Source: JAANXG01 sp963731035
GTDB lineage: Bacteria; Pseudomonadota; Gammaproteobacteria; Arenicellales; JAANXG01
Assembly: GCA_963731035.1 (NCBI GenBank)
Contig: CAVSUY010000014.1
Location: 1-62,668, forward strand
DNA length: 62,668 bases
Direction of reading: 5' to 3'
Every line of letters starts with the position of its first letter. Position 1 is the first letter of the stretch. The notes under the pieces are model-generated. The model did no database searches, was not told where the DNA came from, and saw only the letters and a list, made by a program, of their open reading frames with translations. This document shows positions 17,551 to 26,120 of this stretch, one piece after another. The translations under genes and the position numbers were made by a program.

Positions 17551-18002
17551 AAGCAGCAAATCTGATTCTGAGCTTGATGTTGTTCACCGCCCTGCCGGCT
17601 GCCCACGCCGCTCCCGAGCAGAGATACAAGGTTTACCTTACCAACAAGGAAGTCAACGGCGTTCCGCTGACCCAGCCGGTCAAGCAGTTCGCCTGCAACG
17701 ACAGGATATTCGGGGTCGTGGAAATCAACCGGCCCGACGCCGGGAACGGGAACCATACCCTGTACGCCACTTGGCGCAATCCTGCCGGCAAGGACCAGGA
17801 GCACACCAAGTACCCGTTCCAGGTCATCGACGGCACCGCCCGCCTGTGGGTGTGGCTGAAACTGCACCGCTCCACCGAGGCCTCGGTCGTCCAATTCCTC
17901 AACCCCTCCGCCGGCATGGATGAGTTCGTCGGCCAGTGGGAAATCCAGATCCACATCGACGACAAGCTGATCGCGAAGAGGAAGTTCGACGTTCTCTGCT
18001 GA
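17547..18002 (+). CDS. Secreted protein of unknown function
   Basis: A signal peptide (MKAANLILSLMLFTALPAAHA, then A) precedes about 130 mature residues. These read as a single beta-sandwich-like domain: YKVYLTNKEVNGVPLTQPVK and NHTLYATWRNPAGKDQEHTK. It ends WEIQIHIDDKLIAKRKFDVL then Cys. One early Cys (FACNDRIFG) and the terminal Cys could form a disulfide. It overlaps the CNNM gene by 4 bases, so it is translationally coupled. No family was recognised. Confidence 0.75.
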   Translation: MKAANLILSLMLFTALPAAHAAPEQRYKVYLTNKEVNGVPLTQPVKQFACNDRIFGVVEINRPDAGNGNHTLYATWRNPAGKDQEHTKYPFQVIDGTARLWVWLKLHRSTEASVVQFLNPSAGMDEFVGQWEIQIHIDDKLIAKRKFDVLC

Positions 18003-18020
18003 AGGCCCTGATCCGCGGAT

Positions 18021-18256
18021 TGTAGGAGCGGGTTCGACCTCCATGGACGGAGGAAGTGCGGCGAATCGCCGGGAGCGATCGCCGTCAGCCGCGATAGTGT
18101 GGGGCAGGCGCGAGAACGGTCGCTCCGTAGAGTCAAACCCCGACCCGCGAAGGACGCGGTGCCAAACCCCGCCTCGCAATCGCGGCTGAAGCCGCTCCTG
18201 CAATCCGCGGCTTCATCGCCCCGTCATTGCGAGGAGCCGGAGGCGACGCGGAGCGG
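18021..18256. repeat. Mixed REP and GTCATTGCGAGG repeats
   Basis: A REP-like stretch from 18021 (GTAGGAGCGGGTTCGACCTC) leads to ATCGCGGCTGAAGCCGCTCC near 18179. A copy of a second family (GTCATTGCGAGGAGCCGGAG, from about 18222) follows. Together they fill the gap between two convergent genes and no coding signal is seen. Confidence 0.75.
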
Positions 18257-18261
18257 CGACC

Positions 18262-18924
18262 TCACTCCTGCACGATCTGGTTGCGAACATACTCCGGTGC
18301 GGCGTCGCGGGGGTCCAGCGCGCGGCCGGCGCTGAATTCCGATTCGGCGATACGGGCGACGTTCTCGGCGTGGGGATGGACGCCGTGAACCAGGGTCAGC
18401 TTCGCGGTTTGTACCGCCGACAGCGCGCCGCCGTAAACATCGCAGCCGCTGCCCGCACCGACCCAATCGCCCTCGGAGGGCAAGCGAACCGAAGCCGGAT
18501 CATCCACCCGGGGCTCTTGAATGGGCGCCATCCCCTGCCCTTCGACTTGCCGGTACAGGTTCCAGTACACCTGCTCCATGCGCGCATCGAAAGCCGCCAG
18601 CACCAGGGGGGCACTAACCCGGGCGGCCAGCGCCCACAGCGAAGAAACGGGCACCACGGGGCGATCGATGCCGAGCGCCAGGCCCTGCACTACCGAGATC
18701 CCGATCCGCAGGCCCGTGAACGAACCCGGGCCGCTGCCGAAGGCCAGGGCGTCGAGATCCGCGAAGCTGAAGCCTGCCTCCGCCAGCAGCTGCCGCGCCA
18801 TGGGAATGAGGATCTCGGCGTGGCGGTTGCGCTCCAGGCGCAGGATCTCCCGGCACTCCCCATTCCACAGCAGGGCCGCGGAGCAGGCCCGGGTCGCGGT
18901 TTCGACGGCAAGTATGCGGCTCAT
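18262..18924 (-). CDS. tsaB: tRNA threonylcarbamoyladenosine biosynthesis protein TsaB
   Basis: TsaB is the ASKHA-fold partner of TsaD and TsaE in t6A37 modification of tRNA. The 220-residue protein starts MSRILAVETATRACSAALLW and has RHAEILIPMARQLLAEAGF. The diagnostic FGSGPGSFTGLRIGISVVQG region follows. It overlaps the yoaA stop by 4 bases and is last in the rmlC-rmlD-yoaA-tsaB operon. The yoaA-tsaB pairing is common in gammaproteobacteria. Confidence 0.96.
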   Translation of the reverse strand: MSRILAVETATRACSAALLWNGECREILRLERNRHAEILIPMARQLLAEAGFSFADLDALAFGSGPGSFTGLRIGISVVQGLALGIDRPVVPVSSLWALAARVSAPLVLAAFDARMEQVYWNLYRQVEGQGMAPIQEPRVDDPASVRLPSEGDWVGAGSGCDVYGGALSAVQTAKLTLVHGVHPHAENVARIAESEFSAGRALDPRDAAPEYVRNQIVQE

Positions 18925-20870
18925 TGGTCCGGGTCCTGATCCATGCTCTCCAGGAATTGGACGGCGTCGCCGGGCCGGCGCGTCACCGGTATGTCGGGAA
19001 GGCTGTTCAGAAACACGCGCCCGTAGGACTTGGAATACAGGCGGGGATCGAACAATACCAGCACTCCTTTGTCCGAGGTGTCGCGAATCAGCCGGCCCAC
19101 GCCCTGCCTGAGCGCGATCACGGCGGTGGGGAGCTGATAGTCGATGAAGGGGCGCCGCCCCTGCTCCTCCATGTCGGCGAACCGCGCCCGCAGCACCGGC
19201 TCGTCGGGATACTCGAACGGCAGCTTGTCGATCATGACGCAGGATAGCGCCTCGCCCTGCACATCCACCCCTTCCCAGAAGCTGGCCGAGCCCAGCAGCA
19301 CCGCGTTCCCGGTGCGCCGGAAGCGCTCCAGCAGCTCGTTGCGCGGCGCCTCCCCCTGCACCAGGAACACCCAGCCGGTGGCCCGCGCCCGCAGCAGCTC
19401 CGCCGCCCTCTTCAAAGCGCGATGGCTGGTGAACAGCATGAACGTTCTGCCCCGCGCCGCAGTAATGATCGGCGCCGCGATGTCCACCACCCGCTCGATG
19501 TAGCCCCGGGCGCGGGGATCCGGCAGCTCCTCCGGCACCAGTAGCAGCGCGTGGCTGCGGTAGTCGAAGGGACTGGGCAGGCTCACGGTGTCCGCGCCGG
19601 CGGCGCCGACCTGGTCGAGGAAATACTCGAAGCTGCCGTTCACCGACAAGGTCGCCGACGTATAGATAAAGGTCTTCTCGTTCGGATCGAGGTACTGAGA
19701 CAGCGAGCGGCCCACGTCGCGCGGCGTGACGTGCAGGCGAAAGCTCTTGGCGGTGGTCTCCAGCCACCGTATCTGCGACGGGTCGCCGGAGTCGGTGATG
19801 TCCGAAAGCCTGCCCGCGAGCTGCAGGCTGCGCTCGAAGCAGCGGGTCAATCCCTCCCCCACCGGCGCCGCCAGTTTCAGCAGGTCGGACAGTTCCCCCA
19901 GCCTGACCACCAGTTCCTGAAGCAGGCCCGATACGTCGAATTGCTCCTGCGCATCTTCCCAGGCAAAGCGCTGGCCCTCCGCGGGCATCGCCGCGCGCGC
20001 CCGGGTGAGCTCCTGCTCCACCCTCACCGCCGCCTCCAGCAGACCTTCCACCTGGCTTTTCTCGCTCTCCTCTTCCCGCGACAGGTCCCGGCACAAGTCC
20101 AGGATCTGTCCACTGCCCACGGTTGCGCCGAGGAACACCGACGCCACCCCGGAGAGCTTGTGCGCTTCATCGAAGATGACAGCGTCGGCACCCGGCAGCA
20201 GATTCGCGAACCCGTCCACCTTCAGACCGAGGTCGGCGCAGAACAGGTGGTGATTGACCACCAGGATCTCGGAGGTCAGCGCGTGCTGGCGCGCTCGATT
20301 CACGTAGCAGTCCTGGTAGAAACGGCACTTGCCCCCCAGGCAGTTCTCCGGCGTCGAGGTCACCATGGGCCAGATCGGCGAGTCCTCGTCGATGCCGCTG
20401 ATCTCGGCGATGTCGCCGCTGCCGCGCCGGTTGCGCGCGGTCCAGGAACGCACCCGCTCCAGGGCCGCCTTGTCCCGGCTGCGCAGGAATTCCTCCGCTT
20501 CGCCGGAGGTCTCCAGGCGATGCAGGCAGACGTAGTTGGCCCTCCCCTTCAGCAGCGCGGCGTCGGGCGCCCGTTCCAGCACATCGCATACCGCCGGCAG
20601 ATCGCGCTTGAAGAGCTGCTCCTGCAGGTTCTTGGTGTAGGTGGAGATGATGATCTTGAGGCCGCTCAGCACCGCGGGCACCAGGTAGGCGAAAGTCTTG
20701 CCGGTACCGGTGCCGGACTCCGCCACCAGCGCGCCGCCGTGACTCAGGGCATCCTCGATCCTGCGGGCCAGCTCCTGCTGCACCGGGCGTGCCTCGAAGG
20801 CCGGAAGACGGCGCTCGAACGGGCCGTCCGGGCCCAGGGCCTGCTCGCTATTCGAGATGGTCGCGCTCAC
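18921..20870 (-). CDS. yoaA: ATP-dependent DNA helicase YoaA (XPD/DinG superfamily)
   Basis: The protein has 649 residues from a GTG at 20870. Walker A is ESGTGTGKTF (about 51-60) and the DEAH box is VIFDEAHKLS (about 231-240). Four cysteines (Cys115, 177, 182, 188; NYVC, PENC, GGKC, QDC) match the XPD-type 4Fe-4S cluster. Late helicase motifs include LPSPFDYRSHALLLVPEEL, GSASFWEGVDVQGEALSCVM and ALRQGVGRLIRD. YoaA works with HolC in resolving replication blocks in E. coli. Its start overlaps the rmlD stop by 23 bases and its stop overlaps tsaB. Confidence 0.95.
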   Translation of the reverse strand: MSATISNSEQALGPDGPFERRLPAFEARPVQQELARRIEDALSHGGALVAESGTGTGKTFAYLVPAVLSGLKIIISTYTKNLQEQLFKRDLPAVCDVLERAPDAALLKGRANYVCLHRLETSGEAEEFLRSRDKAALERVRSWTARNRRGSGDIAEISGIDEDSPIWPMVTSTPENCLGGKCRFYQDCYVNRARQHALTSEILVVNHHLFCADLGLKVDGFANLLPGADAVIFDEAHKLSGVASVFLGATVGSGQILDLCRDLSREEESEKSQVEGLLEAAVRVEQELTRARAAMPAEGQRFAWEDAQEQFDVSGLLQELVVRLGELSDLLKLAAPVGEGLTRCFERSLQLAGRLSDITDSGDPSQIRWLETTAKSFRLHVTPRDVGRSLSQYLDPNEKTFIYTSATLSVNGSFEYFLDQVGAAGADTVSLPSPFDYRSHALLLVPEELPDPRARGYIERVVDIAAPIITAARGRTFMLFTSHRALKRAAELLRARATGWVFLVQGEAPRNELLERFRRTGNAVLLGSASFWEGVDVQGEALSCVMIDKLPFEYPDEPVLRARFADMEEQGRRPFIDYQLPTAVIALRQGVGRLIRDTSDKGVLVLFDPRLYSKSYGRVFLNSLPDIPVTRRPGDAVQFLESMDQDPDQ

Positions 20871-21726
20871 TCAGGCATCTGCCCAGGGCGTCGTCCCAGG
20901 GCGGCAATCGCACACCGAACACCCGCAGTAGCTTTTCGTTGGACAACACGGAGAACGAGGGCCGGCGCGCCGGCGTCGGGAACTCCGAGGTGGGGATGGG
21001 ATTGACCCGGATGTCGTCGAGGCGTCCGCTGAACTCGAATATGGAACGGGCGAAGTCATACCAGGAAGTCCGGCCCGCGCAGGTCATATGGTACGTCCCG
21101 GCACGGTCGTCGGCACTACCGCCGGTGTCCAGCATGGCGACGATCTTGTCCGTGGCCTCGGCGATGGATCCCGCATACGTCGGCGAGCCGATCTGGTCGC
21201 GGACGATGTTGAGCTCGTCGCGCTCGCCGGCAAGTCGCAGCATGGTGTTGAGAAAGTTGCGGCCGTGGTTGGAATAGACCCAGCTGGTCCTGAAGATCAG
21301 GTGCCGTTGGTGGATATCGCGGATGGCCTGCTCGCCGGCGAGCTTGGTGCGGCCGTACACGTTGATCGGCGATACGGCGGCGTCCTCCTCGTAGGGCTCG
21401 CCGGCGGCGCCATCGAACACGTAGTCCGTCGAGTAGTGGATCAGCCAGGCGCCGCTCGCGGCGCAAGCGCGCGCCATGGCGGCCGGCGCGTCGGCATTGA
21501 TGATCTGCGCGAGCTCCGGCTCGGATTCGGCCCCGTCGACGGCGGTATAGGCCGCGGCGTTGATGACGACGTCCGGTTCCAGAGATTCGATTGCCTTGCG
21601 AACGCTCTCCGGTTGCGAGAGATCGGCCTGAGCCCGGTCCAGGAAACTCGCGTTCTCCAAAGCGCGCAGACCCGCCGCCAGGCAGGTGCCGACCTGGCCG
21701 GTCTTGCCGAATACCAGTCCCTTCAT
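20848..21726 (-). CDS. rfbD: dTDP-4-dehydrorhamnose reductase
   Basis: RmlD performs the final NAD(P)H-dependent reduction giving dTDP-L-rhamnose. The 292-residue SDR starts MKGLVFGKTGQVGTCLAAGL (GxxGxxG) and has INAAAYTAVDGAE and HYSTDYVFDG. The catalytic YGRTKLAGE follows. It overlaps the rmlC stop by 4 bases. RmlA and RmlB are not in this window, so the first two steps must be encoded elsewhere. Confidence 0.96.
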   Translation of the reverse strand: MKGLVFGKTGQVGTCLAAGLRALENASFLDRAQADLSQPESVRKAIESLEPDVVINAAAYTAVDGAESEPELAQIINADAPAAMARACAASGAWLIHYSTDYVFDGAAGEPYEEDAAVSPINVYGRTKLAGEQAIRDIHQRHLIFRTSWVYSNHGRNFLNTMLRLAGERDELNIVRDQIGSPTYAGSIAEATDKIVAMLDTGGSADDRAGTYHMTCAGRTSWYDFARSIFEFSGRLDDIRVNPIPTSEFPTPARRPSFSVLSNEKLLRVFGVRLPPWDDALGRCLSERDHLE

Positions 21727-22256
21727 AGTCGAACGTCTTTCAGCGGTGGGGCGCTCCGATCCTTGTCGGACAGGATGGGGTCGTCCACCGGCCACTCGAT
21801 GCCGATATCGGGGTCGTTCCACAGTACCCCGGCATCCTCGGCGGGCATATACAAGGTCGTGCACTTATATAAGACATGCGCGTCCTCGCCGGTGACGCAG
21901 AAGCCGTGGGCGAAGCCCTCGGGGATGAGAAGCTGGTGCTTGTTGTCTCCGGACAGGAGGGCGCCGTACCACTGCCCGTGGGTGGGCGAGCCGGGACGGA
22001 TATCCACGGCCACGTCGTAGATTTCCCCCTGCACCACCCGCACCAGCTTGACCTGCCAGGTGGGGTACTGGTAGTGCAGGCCGCGCAGCACCCCGTGCTG
22101 GGAGTAGGAGTGATTGTCCTGGACCCACTCCGTGGGGATGCCGATCTCCCCGGCGGTTCTCTGGTTGAAGGTTTCCATGAAGAAGCCGCGGTCGTCGCCG
22201 AAGACCCTGGGGATCAGCAGCTTGACGCCGGGCAGCGATGTGTCTTCTACCTGCAT
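21723..22256 (-). CDS. rfbC: dTDP-4-dehydrorhamnose 3,5-epimerase
   Basis: RmlC epimerises C3 and C5 of dTDP-4-keto-6-deoxyglucose. The 177-residue cupin has RGFFMETFNQR, NHSYSQHGVLRGLHYQYPT with the catalytic His, QVKLVRVVQGEIYDVAVDIR, and LIPEGFAHGF. It is the first gene of the overlapping minus-strand operon and lies downstream of the REP cluster at 22344-22720. Confidence 0.97.
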   Translation of the reverse strand: MQVEDTSLPGVKLLIPRVFGDDRGFFMETFNQRTAGEIGIPTEWVQDNHSYSQHGVLRGLHYQYPTWQVKLVRVVQGEIYDVAVDIRPGSPTHGQWYGALLSGDNKHQLLIPEGFAHGFCVTGEDAHVLYKCTTLYMPAEDAGVLWNDPDIGIEWPVDDPILSDKDRSAPPLKDVRL

Positions 22257-22343
22257 GGGAAAGTCGTGGAACCGTCGGGAAACAAGCGCAGGATCATGCC
22301 AGCCTCCGTCGAATCAATCAACGCGGCGCCCGGTGCCGCTCTC

Positions 22344-22720
22344 GGGAATCGCGACTGAAGTCGCTCCTACAATCCAAGGCCCGGCACCGCGTCGATCCGC
22401 GGATTGTGGGAACGGCTTCGACCTTCATGGATGGTGGAAGTGCGCGCCTGGTGCCCGGTCCCGGGAATCGCGACTGAAGTCGCTCCTACAATCCAAGGCC
22501 CGGCACCGCGTCGATCCGCGGATTGTGGGAACGGCTTCGACCTTCATGGATGGTGGAAGTGCGCGCCTGGTGCCCGGTCCCGGGAATCGCGACTGAAGTC
22601 GCTCCTACAATCCAAGGCCCGGCACCGCGTCGATCCGCGGATTGTGGGAACGGCTTCGACCTCCATGGAAGGAGGAAGTGCGGCGAATCGCCGGGAGCGA
22701 TTGCCGTCAGCCGCGATGAG
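22344..22720. repeat. REP-containing tandem array, 119-bp period, about three units
   Basis: Units begin at 22344, 22463 and 22582 with GGGAATCGCGACTGAAGTCG and continue with CTCCTACAATCCAAGGCCC and GATCCGCGGATTGTGGGAAC. The first two are almost identical, and the third diverges after about 80 bp. The complementary sequence forms a 118-bp array at 29893-30246. The array fills the 464-bp gap between rfbC and dacB. Confidence 0.93.
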
Positions 22721-24136
22721 TCAAAGATCCAGCACGTACTGGATAAAGGCATTCTGCATCTGCGTCCCGAGCCCGCGGTGCACGCCCTTGTGGTTGATGA
22801 GCAGAACGGCAATATAGGTCCTGCCCCGGCGCGAAGTGATATAGCCCGCCATGGCGCGCACGTCGTCCAGGAGGCCGGTCTTGATCCGCACAATCGAGGC
22901 ATCGTTCTCCTCGAAGCTGCGATGCTTCAGCGCCCGGTCCTCCCCGGCTATCGGCATCGAGGACAGGAACTCCGGCGCGTAGCGCGAGTGATAGCCGAAG
23001 CGCAGGATGTTCGCGAGCGCCTGTGCGCTGATGCGGGTATCGCGGGACAGACCGGAGCCATTCATGACGTTCAGCCCCGGTACCTTGATGCCAGCGTCGA
23101 GAAGCCAGTCCCGCAGAGCATTGACACCGTCGGTGACAGTCACGCCGCGCTCCCTGTCGACGGTCCCGAGCGTCAGCAGCAGGTGGCGCGCCATCAGGTT
23201 GTTGCTGAACTTGTTCGTCGCCTGAACCACTTCCGCCAGGCTTCGCGACGGGTGGCTGTAGATTTTTTTGGCGCCGTCGGGGACGAAGCCGTTCCTGACA
23301 CGGCCCTCCAGAGCGCCTCCGGCGTCGTGCCACAGACCCGGCAGTATGTACGACAAATAGCGGTCGGCCGGAATCACGGCCCGCGTCATGAGCACCGGCG
23401 GACAGTGTTCGGACAAGACCCCCTTGAACGTGACCACGACCGAGGTCGCGGTGTCCTCGACATCATAGTCGACGTAATGATGTGCGCGGGTGCATCGAGA
23501 GTTGGAATGCTTGATGTTGTTGACGATCTTCAGTTGCCGAGACGCCGGAAACGCGTCGACATGCACTTCGTCGGCAAGCGCCGTGATGGTGAAGCTCACC
23601 GCCCAGAAGTTGACCATCAAACCGTCCGCCGGCCCGTTGTACACTCGATAGGGCTTGCCGTCGAAAGCCGAGCGATCTAAGACCGGCAGTTTGAAGATAT
23701 GGTCGTCGACCACGATATCGCCCGCGATGCGCTCGATGCCCAGCGCGTGGACGGCCTTCAGCATGGCCCATACGGCCTCGACCGTCAGGTATGGATCGCC
23801 TCCGCCCTTCAAGTACAGATTTCCGTGCAGAGTGCCTCCCGAAACCTGCCCCGTGGTGTAGACGTCCGTGGGCCACTGGTACGACGGCGAGAATGTCTCA
23901 AGCGCGGCGATGGACGGAAGGAGTTTGATGACGGACGCGGGATTAAACGGCTTCAACGGATTCAGGACCATGGCGTTCGCGGCGTCGTCGACCGGTGCGA
24001 TGTACAAGCCGATATGCGCGTCCGGCACCCGGTAGCGGTCGAGCAGACTGTGCAAGTCCCGGGGCAGCGACGCCGACGCGGCAGCAAGACCCCATTGCAG
24101 CGCCAGCAGCAAAGCCAATATGAGTCGCTTAGACAT
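22721..24136 (-). CDS. dacB: D-alanyl-D-alanine carboxypeptidase/endopeptidase, PBP4/DacB type
   Basis: This 471-residue class C penicillin-binding protein has a signal peptide (MSKRLILALLLALQWGLAAA). The catalytic triad motifs are SxxK in NPASVIKLLPS (about 65-75), SxN in NKFSNNLMARH, and KTG in RIKTGLLDDVRAM near the C-terminus. It trims or cleaves peptidoglycan cross-links in the periplasm. The length and the large insert between the first two motifs are normal for PBP4. The 3' end abuts the 119-bp REP array. Confidence 0.93.
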   Translation of the reverse strand: MSKRLILALLLALQWGLAAASASLPRDLHSLLDRYRVPDAHIGLYIAPVDDAANAMVLNPLKPFNPASVIKLLPSIAALETFSPSYQWPTDVYTTGQVSGGTLHGNLYLKGGGDPYLTVEAVWAMLKAVHALGIERIAGDIVVDDHIFKLPVLDRSAFDGKPYRVYNGPADGLMVNFWAVSFTITALADEVHVDAFPASRQLKIVNNIKHSNSRCTRAHHYVDYDVEDTATSVVVTFKGVLSEHCPPVLMTRAVIPADRYLSYILPGLWHDAGGALEGRVRNGFVPDGAKKIYSHPSRSLAEVVQATNKFSNNLMARHLLLTLGTVDRERGVTVTDGVNALRDWLLDAGIKVPGLNVMNGSGLSRDTRISAQALANILRFGYHSRYAPEFLSSMPIAGEDRALKHRSFEENDASIVRIKTGLLDDVRAMAGYITSRRGRTYIAVLLINHKGVHRGLGTQMQNAFIQYVLDL

Positions 24137-24216
24137 AAGTTCCGTTAATCGGTATCATAAACAGCTACAGCGTACAACTTCGAGGAGCCCTGTGGTATAC
24201 GAACGCACTCGAAGAT

Positions 24217-25374
24217 ATGACACTAAAGGTTCACCCGGACAATATGATTATTTTCCCCGATATTGAGATTCAAGACGGACAGTCGGTAAACCGTACACGC
24301 GGTAAAGAGAACGAGCCGGAGGTCTATGACCTGCCGCCCCTCGAGGCGGCGGAAAGGTTCGTTGCCGCCGGCGCCGAGTGGCTCCATCTCATCGATATCG
24401 ACGCCAGCCTGCAGAACGGCCGCGAGAACACCGACCTCATCTGCAAGATCATCGACAATGTGCACGTCCCGGTGCAGGTGGGCGGCGGTATCAGAACCTT
24501 TCTCGATGTCGAACGCTGGCTGGACCACGGCGCCGCACGGGTCGTGCTGGGGACCGCCGCGGTCGTCGACCGGCACTTGATCATGGACGTATGCGGCCGC
24601 TATCCGAGTCAGATTGTTATCTCCATCACCGGCAAGGACGGCTACGCAATGATTGACGGCTGGCGCACCAGGACTTCTTTCACCACCATGGAACTGGCCA
24701 AGTCATTCGAGAACAGCGGCGCCGCCGCCATCATCTACACCGACCTGGACCGTTTCGAGGGTGGACAGGAAATGGGCCTCGCTTCCACCATCGCGCTCGG
24801 TACGGAATTGGAAATTCCATTGATCTCCACTGGAACGATCTACACCATCGACGACGTGTCGGCCCTGTCGCTGCTGCCGCATATCGAAGGTGTCATCATC
24901 GGCCGCGCCCTGTTCCGGGGCACTGTGGATCTCGCCGAGGCGATCAAGGTGGCGCGCGGCTCGCGCGTGGCACCGGAGCTCGCCGATGAGGGAGTCGGTC
25001 CCAAGTTGGAGGAAGTGTCCGGCATTCCCATCAAGAGGATCGACCACGTCGGCGTCACGGTCACCGACCTGGACCGCTCGGAGAAGTTCTATGAAATGCT
25101 CGGCTTCAACAGGGAAGAAGCCAGCGGCGCCCGGGCGGACGAGCCGGTTGTGATGCGCCACCACAGCGGCGTCACCATCAAGCTGCTCAAAAGAAAGGAC
25201 GGCACCCGGGGAAACACCCAGATCGCGCTCGAGGTCGGGTCCCTGTCGCAGACCCGCGCCTTCATGGAATACAACGAGATAGACGTCACCGACACCTACG
25301 ACTTCGAATCCCGCGGCGCCATCTATATCAAGGACCCGGACGACAATCTGATCGAGTTGGACATGTATCGGTAG
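24217..25374 (+). CDS. HisA-like TIM barrel fused to a C-terminal VOC (glyoxalase-like) domain
   Basis: Residues about 10-250 follow the HisA fold: IIFPDIEIQDGQSVN, VPVQVGGGIRTFLDVE, RVVLGTAAVVD and GVIIGRALFRGTVDLAEAI, with the phosphate-binding loops kept. By eye, the HisA catalytic Asp8 is replaced by Glu (PDIEI against PAIDL). The second catalytic Asp is replaced by Thr (VISITGKDG against LALDVR). Residues about 268-385 form one VOC module: IKRIDHVGVTVTDLDRSEKF, and KDPDDNLIELDMYR with the terminal metal-ligand Glu. The domain pairing and the missing catalytic residues argue against a standard histidine-pathway isomerase. The start lacks a clear ribosome-binding site. It is divergent from dacB, and the 105-bp REP array follows. 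Confidence 0.85.
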   Translation: MTLKVHPDNMIIFPDIEIQDGQSVNRTRGKENEPEVYDLPPLEAAERFVAAGAEWLHLIDIDASLQNGRENTDLICKIIDNVHVPVQVGGGIRTFLDVERWLDHGAARVVLGTAAVVDRHLIMDVCGRYPSQIVISITGKDGYAMIDGWRTRTSFTTMELAKSFENSGAAAIIYTDLDRFEGGQEMGLASTIALGTELEIPLISTGTIYTIDDVSALSLLPHIEGVIIGRALFRGTVDLAEAIKVARGSRVAPELADEGVGPKLEEVSGIPIKRIDHVGVTVTDLDRSEKFYEMLGFNREEASGARADEPVVMRHHSGVTIKLLKRKDGTRGNTQIALEVGSLSQTRAFMEYNEIDVTDTYDFESRGAIYIKDPDDNLIELDMYR

Positions 25375-25385
25375 GGCGGCCCCGG

Positions 25386-26120
25386 CCCATCGCGACTGAA
25401 GTCGCTCCTACAATCCGGGGTTTGGCGGCTGTGGGTATCCATGGATTGTAGGAGCGGCTTTAGCCGTGATTGATCGATCATCGTTTCAGGCCCATCGCGA
25501 CTGAAGTCGCTCCTACAATCCGGGGTTTGGCGGCTGTGGGTATCCATGGATTGTAGGAGCGGCTTTAGCCGCGATTGATCGATCATCGTTTCAGGCCCAT
25601 CGCGACTGAAGTCGCTCCTACAATCCGGGGTTCGGCGGCTGTGGGTATCCATGGATTGTAGGAGCGGCTTTAGCCGCGATTGATCGATCATCGTTTCAGG
25701 CCCATCGCGACTGAAGTCGCTCCTACAATCCGGGGTTCGGCGGCTGTGGGTATCCATGGATTGTAGGAGCGGCTTCAGCCGCGATTGATCGATCATCGTT
25801 TCAGGCCCATCGCGACTGAAGTCGCTCCTACAATCCGGGGTTTGGCGGCTGTGGGTATCCATGGATTGTAGGAGCGGCTTTAGCCGCGATTGATCGATCA
25901 TCGTTTCAGGCCCATCGCGACTGAAGTCGCTCCTACAATCCGGGGTTCGGCGGCTGTGGGTATCCATGGATTGTAGGAGCGGCTTTAGCCGCGATTGATC
26001 GATCATCGTTTCAGGCCCATCGCGACTGAAGTCGCTCCTACAATCCGGGGTTTGGCGGCTGTGGGTATCCATGGATTGTAGGAGCGGCTTCAGCCGCGAT
26101 TGATCGATTAGCGCTTCAGT
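25386..26120. repeat. REP tandem array, seven 105-bp units
   Basis: Units start at 25386, 25491, 25596, 25701, 25806, 25911 and 26016. Each contains one REP (ATCGCGACTGAAGTCGCTCC), the spacer GGCGGCTGTGGGTATCCATG, and an opposed REP (GTAGGAGCGGCTTTAGCCGC), then GATTGATCGATCATCG. Copies differ only at a few positions (TTTGG/TTCGG, TTTAG/TTCAG). Because 105 is divisible by three, an artefactual open frame spans the array. It fills the gap between the HisA-VOC gene and the convergent dehydrogenase gene. Confidence 0.97.

Noticed and set aside
22707..23680. Alternative frames over dacB and its 3' REP array
   Set aside because: They are shadow frames; dacB has its three catalytic motifs in one uninterrupted frame.
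25323..26072. A 249-residue minus-strand open frame made of seven 35-residue repeats
   Set aside because: It is the translation of the 105-bp REP array, kept open only because 105 is a multiple of three. It has no ribosome-binding site or family, and its SDFSRD-type residues come from the palindrome itself.
22344..26120. CRISPR-like repeat arrays
   Set aside because: The units are 105-119 bp with conserved sequence throughout. There are no unique spacers of constant length and no cas genes.
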